From CAYGZC01 sp964354225 (GTDB lineage Bacteria > Bacteroidota > Ignavibacteria > UBA10030 > SZUA-254): a DNA stretch of 15,225 nucleotides. The translations under genes and the position numbers were made by a program. The stretch spans positions 1 to 15,225 of the forward strand of contig CAYGZC010000265.1 of assembly GCA_964354225.1 (NCBI GenBank), read 5' to 3'. Shown here piece by piece: positions 1 to 7,192 of this stretch (the stretch's first letter is position 1; each line of letters starts with the position of its first letter). The notes beneath the pieces are model-generated. The model ran no database searches and was not told the origin of the DNA. It saw only the letters and a list, made by a program, of their open reading frames with translations.

Positions 1-1265
1 ACTAATTTCTTAGTCTCAACATCGACCGGCAGGATGGCACCGCTCGGACAAATCTGGCTGCATACTGTGCACTCGTAGTTGCAGTAACTTGCATCGTAAT
101 TCATTTTTGGCTGGAAAATACCAGCCAATCCATAATCGAGGAAAGATGGATAAAGTACTTGGGTTGGACAGGCACTGACACATAGATGACAAGCCGTGCA
201 TAGATTTGAAAAATGTTTAATGCTGCGCGATCCCGGAGGAGTTACCGGATGTTTTTTATTCGCATCGTATCCACTTTTTACAGCAGCGCTGTCAATATTT
301 GTAAGTGCCGGGACTGTTAATCCAATTGCCGGAGTAACCATTTCTTTGAAAAATATTCTTCTTGCCGGATTGAACTCTGACGATTCTTTATCAGGTATTT
401 TAATACGTGCCGCTGAATATATTATTCCATCAGTCGGACAAGATTTGATGCAATTGAAACATCCGACACAAGCGCTGAAATCGATTCGCTTCGTTTCGCT
501 TTCAATGCAGTTTGCTTTGCAAACTTTCTCACATGCACCACAGTCGTTACAGGCAATTTTGTTGATGACAATTTTGAATATCGCAAAGCGAGAAATTACC
601 CCAAGTAATGCACCCGCCGGACAGAGAGAATTACAAAAAAGTCTTCCGTGATAGTACGACATATAAACTAATAGACCTAAAAACACGAATGCACTAATTA
701 AGATACTCGTGCTAACATCCCGTAAAGGTATATTATAGAGGAAATAGTTTTGGTAGTGTCCTAATATTCCGACTATTATGTTGTTAATTAAGGTTGTTAT
801 CGGCTCGATGGTGTTTGTTAATATCCTGCCGTAATTGCTGAATGGCTCAAAGAGATTTAATAGAGTGAGACTCTCACCTACGGTGAAAATTATCATTGCA
901 GTTAGAAGTGAATAATGGAAAAAGAAAGGCGATTTTATATACTCGTATCTTTTCTTTCGATCTTTTTTCTTTTTGATATGGATGATTATATCCTGAAGTG
1001 TTCCAAGCGGGCAGAGGATTGAACAATATACACGTCCGAATGCAATCGTCAGACCGATCACAATAATCAGTCCGATGGTAGCCGTTCCGCTGTATACAAA
1101 AATCTTTGTGAGCGATGGAATAACCTGCACCGAGACTAAAATATTACTTACAGAGGATGGTACACCATTCCGCGGATCGATAAACAGTATGCTGATCGGT
1201 ATAAAAAGAATAAGAGAAACGATAACCCGGATTTTTTTCAGCTTTTCGAGCTTGAACCAGCTCAC
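1..1265 (-). CDS. Membrane-bound 4Fe-4S polyferredoxin (NapH/YccM-like), 3' end outside window
   Basis: Read from the minus strand, this is an uninterrupted frame of 421 codons that leaves the window without a stop. Hydrophobic segments lie at about residues 12-30, 58-80, 115-135 and 184-206. Two CxxxCP motifs follow membrane segments (Cys81/Cys85 and Cys211/Cys215), as in NapH/YccM-type proteins. Four ferredoxin-like cysteine groups follow: Cys239/242/245/249, Cys266/269/272/276 (then Pro), Cys356/359/362/366 (then Pro) and Cys399/402/406 (then Pro). Family knowledge suggests a membrane electron-transfer protein passing electrons to or from the quinone pool. The start is GTG at 1265, chosen because it overlaps the TGA of the upstream DUF362 gene as GTGA, implying translational coupling. 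No upstream ATG exists in frame after that stop. The partner or acceptor of the electrons is unknown. Family assignment is secure; precise role is not. Confidence 0.88.
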   Translation of the reverse strand, partial: MSWFKLEKLKKIRVIVSLILFIPISILFIDPRNGVPSSVSNILVSVQVIPSLTKIFVYSGTATIGLIIVIGLTIAFGRVYCSILCPLGTLQDIIIHIKKKKDRKKRYEYIKSPFFFHYSLLTAMIIFTVGESLTLLNLFEPFSNYGRILTNTIEPITTLINNIIVGILGHYQNYFLYNIPLRDVSTSILISAFVFLGLLVYMSYYHGRLFCNSLCPAGALLGVISRFAIFKIVINKIACNDCGACEKVCKANCIESETKRIDFSACVGCFNCIKSCPTDGIIYSAARIKIPDKESSEFNPARRIFFKEMVTPAIGLTVPALTNIDSAAVKSGYDANKKHPVTPPGSRSIKHFSNLCTACHLCVSACPTQVLYPSFLDYGLAGIFQPKMNYDASYCNYECTVCSQICPSGAILPVDVETKKL

Positions 1266-2173
1266 ACAGTGATCCGCTTGATGTTCAGTTTATCCAAATC
1301 CATTCTTCCAACTTTCATTTCCGCTGCGATCTGTATATGGCGGACATCCTCAGGCTTCATACCGAAAAGTTTTGCAGCTGCAGTATCAGCCGCAACGATA
1401 TCGGTGGAAATCAATTGTGCCTTCATCGAAACAACATCTTCAATAGAGACACCACGCGGACCGTTCGATTTCATTACATTGTAAGCATCAACGATATTCA
1501 AATCCGGTTTGCGGAATGATGCAAAATCCGCAATACACTGGTGAAGATCGTTGCGATGCCAGTATTTTCTATCCCAGACATTGCCCATAAGGTTCTTCAT
1601 CGCGATTGTCAAATTAGTTCCGCTGTGGTTTTTGAGAATCGGAACATTGATGAATACATCGGCACCAAGGATTAACTCGTGCTCTTTAGCAGAGGTGAGC
1701 GTTTTTCCGTTCGGAATTTTAACATCATGGTAATAACTTTCGCTGCTGCCGGGGGCAATTTTTCCACCAGCATCTTTAACTGCACGCTCGATGCCGCTAT
1801 TACTGTAGCATCTCCGCCATTCGTCGCAAGTGTTATCGACAACATTGACTTCTTTCGCACCTGCATCGAAGCAGTGCTTAATAATTCGAGAAACTAATTT
1901 TGGATTAGTGTTGCCGGCGCGTTCGGGTGAAACATCCCACCCGATGTTTGGCTTCACGACAACCTTCTGTCCTTTTTTTACAAACGTTCTCATCCCGCCA
2001 AGCGCTTCAATTCCTTTATCGAACATGACATCTGGCTCACCGCCTTTGATTGCGACAAGATCGAAGGGGGTAGGCGTGTAGGCAAATGATTCATCATACT
2101 TCCCAAATGTTAGATATGATCCAACCGTCAGCGAGGTAGCTATACTTTTCTTGAAAAATGTCCGTCGATCCAT
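1262..2173 (-). CDS. DUF362 domain protein with Tat signal
   Basis: The protein has 303 residues. It opens with a twin-arginine signal (MDRRTFFKKS, then a hydrophobic stretch to about residue 24), with a possible cleavage site after SFA near residue 31. The body carries DUF362 hallmarks: VVVKPNIGWD at 71-80 and, in the second half, ADVFINVPILKNHSGTNLT followed by AMKNLMGN. DUF362 proteins are often linked to iron-sulfur domains; here there is no ferredoxin domain, but the next gene supplies one. Four scattered cysteines are present (including TCDEWRRC), not in a classical cluster pattern. ATG at 2173 was chosen over the in-frame TTG at 2185 because GGAG at 2180-2183 sits 6 nt before the ATG and would overlap the TTG start region. 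It is probably folded in the cytoplasm, perhaps with cofactor, before Tat export. The reaction is unknown. Confidence 0.9.
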   Translation of the reverse strand: MDRRTFFKKSIATSLTVGSYLTFGKYDESFAYTPTPFDLVAIKGGEPDVMFDKGIEALGGMRTFVKKGQKVVVKPNIGWDVSPERAGNTNPKLVSRIIKHCFDAGAKEVNVVDNTCDEWRRCYSNSGIERAVKDAGGKIAPGSSESYYHDVKIPNGKTLTSAKEHELILGADVFINVPILKNHSGTNLTIAMKNLMGNVWDRKYWHRNDLHQCIADFASFRKPDLNIVDAYNVMKSNGPRGVSIEDVVSMKAQLISTDIVAADTAAAKLFGMKPEDVRHIQIAAEMKVGRMDLDKLNIKRITV

Positions 2174-2179
2174 AAATTT

Positions 2180-2183
2180 CTCC
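2180..2183 (-). promoter_or_regulatory. Ribosome binding site that fixes the DUF362 start
   Basis: GGAG on the minus strand lies 6 nt before the ATG at 2173-2171. It excludes the longer TTG start at 2185, since that codon would lie just upstream of the site itself, and it leaves the twin-arginine motif directly at the N-terminus. Confidence 0.7.
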
Positions 2184-2221
2184 AAATATTTTGATGCTAG
2201 ATGATTTGTATCGTTATCTAT

Positions 2222-2249
2222 AATTTACACTTGTTATTGATTTTGTCAA
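2222..2249 (-). promoter_or_regulatory. Sigma70-like promoter for the DUF362/polyferredoxin pair
   Basis: On the minus strand a perfect TTGACA (2249-2244) is followed after 16 nt by TAAATT (2227-2222), which matches four of six -10 positions. This would give a leader of roughly 40 nt before the ATG at 2173. The -35 box overlaps the T-run of the terminator of the upstream peptidase gene. The -10 box is imperfect, so the call is moderate. Confidence 0.45.
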
Positions 2250-2268
2250 AAAAGATTATTAAAATCTT
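2248..2268 (-). terminator. Rho-independent terminator of the S9 peptidase gene
   Basis: On the minus strand AAGATT (2268-2263), a five-base loop and AATCTT (2257-2252) form a 6-bp stem that runs straight into further T residues, giving six Ts in total. It begins 5 nt after the peptidase TGA. The stem is AT-rich, so termination may be partial and some read-through into the DUF362 gene is possible. Confidence 0.5.
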
Positions 2269-2273
2269 ACGAA

Positions 2274-4487
2274 TCATTTAAATAGATTTTCAGGGAAATC
2301 TTTTTCTAAAAGATATCTATAATAGAAACGGTACGTTTCGTTTCTCAGATGGGTTGCTTTCGGTCCACCCCAGCCGTGTCTGCCGCCGGGATAAATCATA
2401 AGCTCGAAATGCTTTTTCATATCTTGAAGTTTATCAACAAGCTGGATAATATTCTGCATGTGAACATTATCATCCATCGTACCATGGATAATACACAGCA
2501 TTCCTTTGTATCGATCTGCATACGTCATTACCGATGTATTTTTGTAACCCTCAGGATTTTCTTCGGGTGTGTCCATGTATCTTTCAGTGTAGTGTGAATC
2601 GTACAAGCGGTAGTCTGTAACAGAGTAGTCTGCAACGCCGTGTGTGAAATAATCTGCACCATAAGTTAACGCCATGCAAGTTACGTAACCACCATAACTT
2701 CCACCGGTGATGCAAATTTTCGTCGTATCGACGAATGGTTTTCCCCGTAGCCATTTTACTACCTCAATGTAATCATTCATCTCCCATTTCCCCAAGTTCC
2801 TGTGCATAAGGGCTGCGCCTTCTTTCCCAAAATGCGCGGATCCTCGATGATCAATCGCAACTTGAATAACGCCTTCCAAAGCAAGCCACTGCGAACGGAT
2901 TTCCTTCCAGGAATTTGAGACATCATATGTTCCCGGTCCGCCGTAAACACTGATGAGGACGGGATATTTTTTATTCTCGTCAAAGTTATTTGGCAACGTC
3001 CAGATTACGGGAAGATTATATCCATCAGAGGTTTTCACACTAAATATTTCGGGCTTAGCAAGATCATACTTTTCTAATTCCTCGGTTTTACTATCACCTA
3101 AGTCTTTTACAAATTTTCCACCTGAAGTGTATAGAGCCATCTTAGATGGTGTTGTAATATTAAAATATGTGACAATGAAATACTTCCCTTTTGGTGATAT
3201 GATAATAGAATTAGTGTAATCGCCTGGACTCAGTCTTTTTAAATTCTTGCCGTTAAGATTCACGCTATAGAAATCCGTATTAGTGGTGATTTCTTTCCGG
3301 GCGGTGAAATATATAACACCATTATTTTCATCTAAAAGCTGCATGTCAACAACACCCCATTTACCATCGGTAATTTTGTTTATAAATTTTCCGTCCAGTC
3401 CGTGTAAATATAAATGACTCCAGCCGTCTTTATCGCTCTTGATGATGAACCTATTATTATCTTTCAGAAAATGAATCGATTCGAACCAGTCGACCCATGA
3501 TTTCTGATGCTCAATATAAATCCGTTTCTTATTGCCGGTTTCAGGATTGATTGAATACAATATCAAAGTATCTTGCTGTCGATTCATCCATTGACAGATA
3601 AGTTGTTTGCCGTCCGGTGTCCAGAATGGTGTGCCGAAATATTGATCATCCTTTTCATTGAAGTCGGTCCATTCGATGTTGGTGTTTGGAATCGAAATCG
3701 TTCCAATCTTAACTTCCGGATTTGGATCACCGGCTTTGGGATAGCGGGTATTTTCAAGCGAGCCGTGAACACCTTCCGCATTAAAAATTGGAAACACCGG
3801 CACTTTCGATTCATCGAAACGGAAAAATACAAGCCGTTTGCTATCGGGCGACCACCAGAAAGACCGGTAACGCGACGGTCTGCCGAAAATCTCTTCATAA
3901 TATAGCCATGCCGCCCAGCCATTATATATAACATCAGACCCATCGTTTGTGTATTGAAATTCTTGTCCCGTGTTTACTTCGATAACAAATAAATTATTAT
4001 CTCTGGTGAACGCCACATAATTTCCATCGGGTGAGAGTGTCGGATTTTTTTCCTCGGAAGATGTCTGCGTTAGTCGTTTGGATTCTTTTTTCTTGGTGTC
4101 GAAAAAATACAGGTCTTTATCTTTTATATAAATAAGCTTATCATATTTCTCGGTATGCGAGGCGGGAGAGCTTGGGTCTATGCTCGTATCGATGATGGTT
4201 TTATATTGATCCATATCTCGATAGATTTCTTCTTTTCCACTCTTTATATTAACGGAGTAAAGTTTTGGTTTTTCATCGCCTTCCTTTTTCTTCGTCTCAA
4301 GGTAATGATTATCGTCAGCCCAACCGGTTATGTTAGGAAGTGTTTTTGTAAGCTTGGGTTCAGCACCCTTGAAGATTTGGTCGAAGGTTAATTTCTTTTT
4401 TTCTTGTGCCTGTGAACAAAAAACAAAAACCCCGATGAATAATAAACAAGCTGCAAATATATGGGTGAAATATTTTTTTCGATTCAT
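2274..4487 (-). CDS. Secreted dipeptidyl-peptidase IV (prolyl oligopeptidase family S9B)
   Basis: The 737-residue protein is a normal length for DPP IV. The first half is a beta-propeller (repeated WSPD, SPDG and TPDG blades). It contains the motif AAWLYYEEIFG, whose Glu pair corresponds to the substrate N-terminus clamp of DPP IV. The C-terminal alpha/beta-hydrolase domain has GGSYGG with the nucleophile Ser597, the acid Asp673 in GTMDDNVH, and the base His704 in GGRHGW. It is expected to remove Xaa-Pro or Xaa-Ala dipeptides from peptides outside the cytoplasm. A start at 4487 (MNRKKYFTH) was preferred because it places a clean signal peptide at the N-terminus (hydrophobic core, then CSQAQ). 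An in-frame ATG at 4586 would add 33 residues ahead of the signal peptide. Neither start has a clear Shine-Dalgarno. It is divergent from msrB with about 210 bp between them. Confidence 0.94.
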   Translation of the reverse strand: MNRKKYFTHIFAACLLFIGVFVFCSQAQEKKKLTFDQIFKGAEPKLTKTLPNITGWADDNHYLETKKKEGDEKPKLYSVNIKSGKEEIYRDMDQYKTIIDTSIDPSSPASHTEKYDKLIYIKDKDLYFFDTKKKESKRLTQTSSEEKNPTLSPDGNYVAFTRDNNLFVIEVNTGQEFQYTNDGSDVIYNGWAAWLYYEEIFGRPSRYRSFWWSPDSKRLVFFRFDESKVPVFPIFNAEGVHGSLENTRYPKAGDPNPEVKIGTISIPNTNIEWTDFNEKDDQYFGTPFWTPDGKQLICQWMNRQQDTLILYSINPETGNKKRIYIEHQKSWVDWFESIHFLKDNNRFIIKSDKDGWSHLYLHGLDGKFINKITDGKWGVVDMQLLDENNGVIYFTARKEITTNTDFYSVNLNGKNLKRLSPGDYTNSIIISPKGKYFIVTYFNITTPSKMALYTSGGKFVKDLGDSKTEELEKYDLAKPEIFSVKTSDGYNLPVIWTLPNNFDENKKYPVLISVYGGPGTYDVSNSWKEIRSQWLALEGVIQVAIDHRGSAHFGKEGAALMHRNLGKWEMNDYIEVVKWLRGKPFVDTTKICITGGSYGGYVTCMALTYGADYFTHGVADYSVTDYRLYDSHYTERYMDTPEENPEGYKNTSVMTYADRYKGMLCIIHGTMDDNVHMQNIIQLVDKLQDMKKHFELMIYPGGRHGWGGPKATHLRNETYRFYYRYLLEKDFPENLFK

Positions 4488-4700
4488 GATGATGGTTCTA
4501 TGATTATGATTTGAAAGGGTTTTTCTTATAGAGAATATTTTTATGCTATCTGGTTGTGAGAATAAAAAGATAAATAAACTTACCATCTTTATGGATAATT
4601 TGCAATATTTTCTTGACCTTTTTTGGAAAACATACCGAGGAACTCCCGTTGATAAAGCATTGTTTTAGTTTATACCAACTATAATGAGAGCAGATGATAA

Positions 4701-5159
4701 ATGAGGAATATACGATACAAAGGAAGTTCCGTAATTATTTTGTGTTTTACAGTCATTTTTACGATAAATAATCAGGCACAGGAAAAGAAAATGAGCTACA
4801 ACAAACTTACTCCTGAAGAAGAAAAGGTCATCGTTCGTAAAGCAACGGAACGTCCATTTACTGGTAAGTATCTTAACAACAAGGAGAGGGGAACGTATAT
4901 ATGCCGACAGTGCAATGCCCCGCTTTATAGATCAAATGATAAATTCGATTCGCATTGTGGGTGGCCCAGCTTCGATGACGAAATCCCCGGAGCAGTCAAA
5001 CGCCTTCCCGATCCTGATGGCACCCGCACAGAAATATTATGTGCTAAGTGTGGCGCGCATCTTGGACACGTGTTTCTTGGTGAAGGACTTACTCCAAAGA
5101 ATGTGCGCCATTGTGTTAATTCTGTTTCTCTTAATTTCATATCTAACGAGAAAAAATAA
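4701..5159 (+). CDS. msrB: Exported peptide-methionine (R)-S-oxide reductase
   Basis: The 152-residue protein is a complete MsrB domain behind an N-terminal signal. It reduces methionine-R-sulfoxide in oxidised proteins. Zinc-site cysteines are visible as CRQC (68, 71) and CAKC (114, 117). The conserved HCGWPSF lies at 85-91 and the catalytic Cys138 in RHCVNS. A hydrophobic segment at about residues 9-22 followed by NNQAQ looks like a signal peptide, so the enzyme probably acts in the periplasm; no lipobox is seen. The ATG at 4701 is preceded by GAGAG about 10 nt upstream. The internal Met31 would give a cytoplasmic form without the signal, but no ribosome site supports it. It is divergent from the secreted peptidase. 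An envelope repair role is inferred from the signal peptide and is consistent with its neighbour. Confidence 0.93.
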   Translation: MRNIRYKGSSVIILCFTVIFTINNQAQEKKMSYNKLTPEEEKVIVRKATERPFTGKYLNNKERGTYICRQCNAPLYRSNDKFDSHCGWPSFDDEIPGAVKRLPDPDGTRTEILCAKCGAHLGHVFLGEGLTPKNVRHCVNSVSLNFISNEKK

Positions 5160-5215
5160 AGATTGGATTAGTGACCACTGAAATTTATAATTCGACTCTT
5201 GTCTAAAGCTATTTG

Positions 5216-5365
5216 TTTCATTAAAGTGGTTTTCGATATAATTTTTCTAATGAAAGCTTAACAATAAAACTCTCACTGCTAACTTGATTGTGAGAAGAAG
5301 CTTATGTATTTTTATTACCAATAGGCATTCTATGATATGTAAACTTTTCACTCAGGTCTCTCACA
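5216..5365 (+). promoter_or_regulatory. Structured leader with competing inverted repeats before the aldehyde dehydrogenase
   Basis: The 207-bp gap before the dehydrogenase holds several pairings. TTTCATTA (5216-5223) pairs with TAATGAAA (5248-5255). GTGAGA (5290-5295) can pair with TCTCAC at 5271-5276 or, extended to TGTGAGA (5289-5295), with TCTCACA at 5359-5365, which ends one base before the ATG at 5367. The two pairings exclude each other. The second would bury the start region, so the arrangement resembles a translational switch. No known riboswitch class was recognised and the transcription start is unknown. Confidence 0.3.
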
Positions 5366-5366
5366 T

Positions 5367-6785
5367 ATGGCAAGTACAGAGGATATAATCCGGCGGGCTA
5401 AAGAAGCTGCCGAAGCGTTCAGAAAATTAGATCAAAAACAAACAGATCGCATTACTCGCGCTATTTATCTTGCAGCGATGGACAACCGTGTGCGACTTGC
5501 GAAGATGGCAGCGGAGGAATCGGGTTTAGGTATTTGGCAGCACAAGGTTATTAAGAATGTGATTGCAAGCCAGTTGGTCTACGAAAACATCAAGAATCAA
5601 AAAACCGTCGGAGTGATCTCAGAAGATTCTTTTTCCGGAATTATCGAGATGGCACAGCCAATCGGTCCAATTCTCGCATTGATTCCCGTGATAAATCCCA
5701 CCTCAACCGCAATTTTTAAAATTCTTATTTCAATGAAAACTCGGAATCCGATAATCATAAGTGCAAACGCAACAACGAAGTATTGTGTCGCAGAAACGTC
5801 GCGCGTCTGTTACGAGGTGGCACTGACGGCAGGTGCACCCGAGAATTGTATTCAGTGGCTGACCAAGCCGAACATAATTAAGACAAAGGAGTTGATGAGC
5901 CATCGTGGCTTAGCGCTAATTTTAGCTACAGGCACAGGTGATCTTGTCAAGGCGAGTTACAGTTCGGGAACACCGACCATCGGTGTTGGTGTGGGCAATG
6001 TTCCTGTTTACATTGGCGCATCGGCTGATATTCCTTTTGCAGTTCGGAATATTCTGATGTCTAAAACATTCGATAACGGTTCGATATGTGCAAGTGAACA
6101 AGCAGTGGTTGTCAAAAAGGGAATCGCCGAAAAAGTAATTTATGAGTTCAAGGAACAAAAGGCACATTTCTTATCACCTGAAGAAATTGAAAAAGTAGAA
6201 CGCATCGCTTATGATAATGGGAAAGGAGTAATGACAGCGTCGGTGGTCGGGCAGTCGGTAAAGCGGATTGCAGAAATGGCTGGCATCAGTGTTCCTTGGG
6301 ATACCTCAGTGCTCATCGCGAAGCTCAAGCATGTTTCGCGCGTACATCCTTTATCTGCCGAGATTCTTGCACCGATACTTGCATTTTATGTTGAGGAAAA
6401 TTTTGAGACTGCTATCGAGCGGTGTGCAGAGATTACTCGCTTTGGAGGTATCGGTCATACCGCAGTTATTTATTCTAATAGTCCTGAGCGGATCGAGTAC
6501 TTTTCTAATGCTATAGATGTTGCCCGGATACTTGTCAATACGCCTTCTACTCAGGGTGCATTGGGCGGAATGTTTAATACGCTGACTACTTCGTTCACTT
6601 TGAGCTGCGGATCAGGCGGGAAAAATAGCACTACTGATAATATCTCTACCCGTAATTTATTGAATATCCACAGAATATGTCGCCGAAGAGTGAACGAGCG
6701 ATGGATGAATATTGATCAGGGAAAATATTTAGATGAAAAGCTAACAGGCGAAGATCTCGAAAGAGAGTATAACAAGAATTCGTAA
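5367..6785 (+). CDS. CoA-acylating aldehyde dehydrogenase (AdhE N-domain type), stand-alone
   Basis: The 472-residue protein matches the aldehyde dehydrogenase half of AdhE and the related EutE/PduP/SauS enzymes. These interconvert an aldehyde plus CoA and NAD with acyl-CoA and NADH. The catalytic Cys241 lies in FDNGSICASEQ. The nucleotide-binding region ATGTGDLVKASYSSGTP is near residue 190, and the C-terminal TLSCGSGGKNSTTDNIS and LLNIHRICRRR blocks are typical. The iron-dependent alcohol dehydrogenase half of AdhE is absent: the frame stops at 6783 and the following 400 bp encode nothing like it. No microcompartment targeting peptide is evident at the N-terminus and no shell genes are nearby. 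Acetaldehyde is the default substrate, with sulfoacetaldehyde or another short aldehyde as alternatives. The Shine-Dalgarno is weak (AGG at 5354-5356). It appears to be a single-gene transcript. Confidence 0.87.
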   Translation: MASTEDIIRRAKEAAEAFRKLDQKQTDRITRAIYLAAMDNRVRLAKMAAEESGLGIWQHKVIKNVIASQLVYENIKNQKTVGVISEDSFSGIIEMAQPIGPILALIPVINPTSTAIFKILISMKTRNPIIISANATTKYCVAETSRVCYEVALTAGAPENCIQWLTKPNIIKTKELMSHRGLALILATGTGDLVKASYSSGTPTIGVGVGNVPVYIGASADIPFAVRNILMSKTFDNGSICASEQAVVVKKGIAEKVIYEFKEQKAHFLSPEEIEKVERIAYDNGKGVMTASVVGQSVKRIAEMAGISVPWDTSVLIAKLKHVSRVHPLSAEILAPILAFYVEENFETAIERCAEITRFGGIGHTAVIYSNSPERIEYFSNAIDVARILVNTPSTQGALGGMFNTLTTSFTLSCGSGGKNSTTDNISTRNLLNIHRICRRRVNERWMNIDQGKYLDEKLTGEDLEREYNKNS

Positions 6786-6910
6786 GTACCCAATGTGCTC
6801 AGATCGACCCAAAGAATTTACTAGCATATACGAATATCTCTCATTACTTCTTATACAAAAGACAAAGAGATTCATGCTAAACATATTCTTTACAACTTTC
6901 GTGGTGTTTC

Positions 6911-6927
6911 ATCCCGCTTTGCGGGAT
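6911..6927. repeat. Perfect hairpin ATCCCGC-TTT-GCGGGAT
   Basis: A 7-bp GC-rich perfect inverted repeat with a 3-nt loop stands out from an AT-rich surround. It lies 126 nt after the dehydrogenase stop. No T-run follows on the plus strand, so it is not a classical terminator. It could be an mRNA 3'-end stabiliser or part of a dispersed intergenic repeat. Confidence 0.45.
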
Positions 6928-7044
6928 CCCATGTATCTCAAAAAAGTCGAATATCGCTTCAATCATCGTAATGATAATCTTTTAAAACTTTTTACCTAAA
7001 ACAATACTTCCTTCGCAATGGATCAAAAATGGATTGCACTCTAG

Positions 7045-7082
7045 ATCCAAGGGTACTAAAATACAGCTTGGATAGCTTTTTT
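7045..7082 (+). terminator. Candidate rho-independent terminator
   Basis: ATCCAAG (7045-7051) pairs with CTTGGAT (7067-7073) across a 15-nt loop. A run of six Ts (7077-7082) follows after AGC. It would separate transcription of the dehydrogenase from the NRPS-like gene that begins 110 nt later. The long loop and the 3-nt gap before the T-run weaken the call. Confidence 0.4.
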
Positions 7083-7192
7083 ATGGCAAATTAGAACGCT
7101 TTACAAGCTAAGGTGTTGATAATCTTACAAATTAGTCCTATCTTTAAAAGATTGAAAATCTTAAGGATTAAAGTACAGCAAAGATAAGTTTA

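Larger units (their letters stand above)
6786..7192 (+). other. Gene-free stretch between the dehydrogenase and the NRPS-like gene
   Basis: No convincing gene is present. A 68-codon frame at 6793-6999 lacks a ribosome site and spans a hairpin. The stretch holds a hairpin at 6911-6927 (ATCCCGC, loop TTT, GCGGGAT) partly overlapping the palindrome GGGATCCC, a terminator-like hairpin at 7045-7082, and overlapping small hairpins (7140-7161) just before the NRPS-like gene. It is AT-rich toward the right end, like the gene that follows. Confidence 0.55.

Noticed and set aside
196..651. A 151-codon plus-strand frame over the polyferredoxin gene
   Set aside because: The opposite strand carries a continuous frame with four ferredoxin cysteine groups, so the plus-strand frame is its complement.
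4680..4685. TATAAT upstream of msrB as a -10 box
   Set aside because: The nearest -35-like hexamers are at the wrong spacing (TTGTTT at 14 nt, TTGATA at 25 nt), and it would leave a very short leader. It is possible but not supported.
6793..6999. A 68-codon frame after the aldehyde dehydrogenase
   Set aside because: No ribosome site, an unconvincing composition, and it runs through the perfect hairpin at 6911-6927. It shows no resemblance to the missing iron-dependent alcohol dehydrogenase domain.
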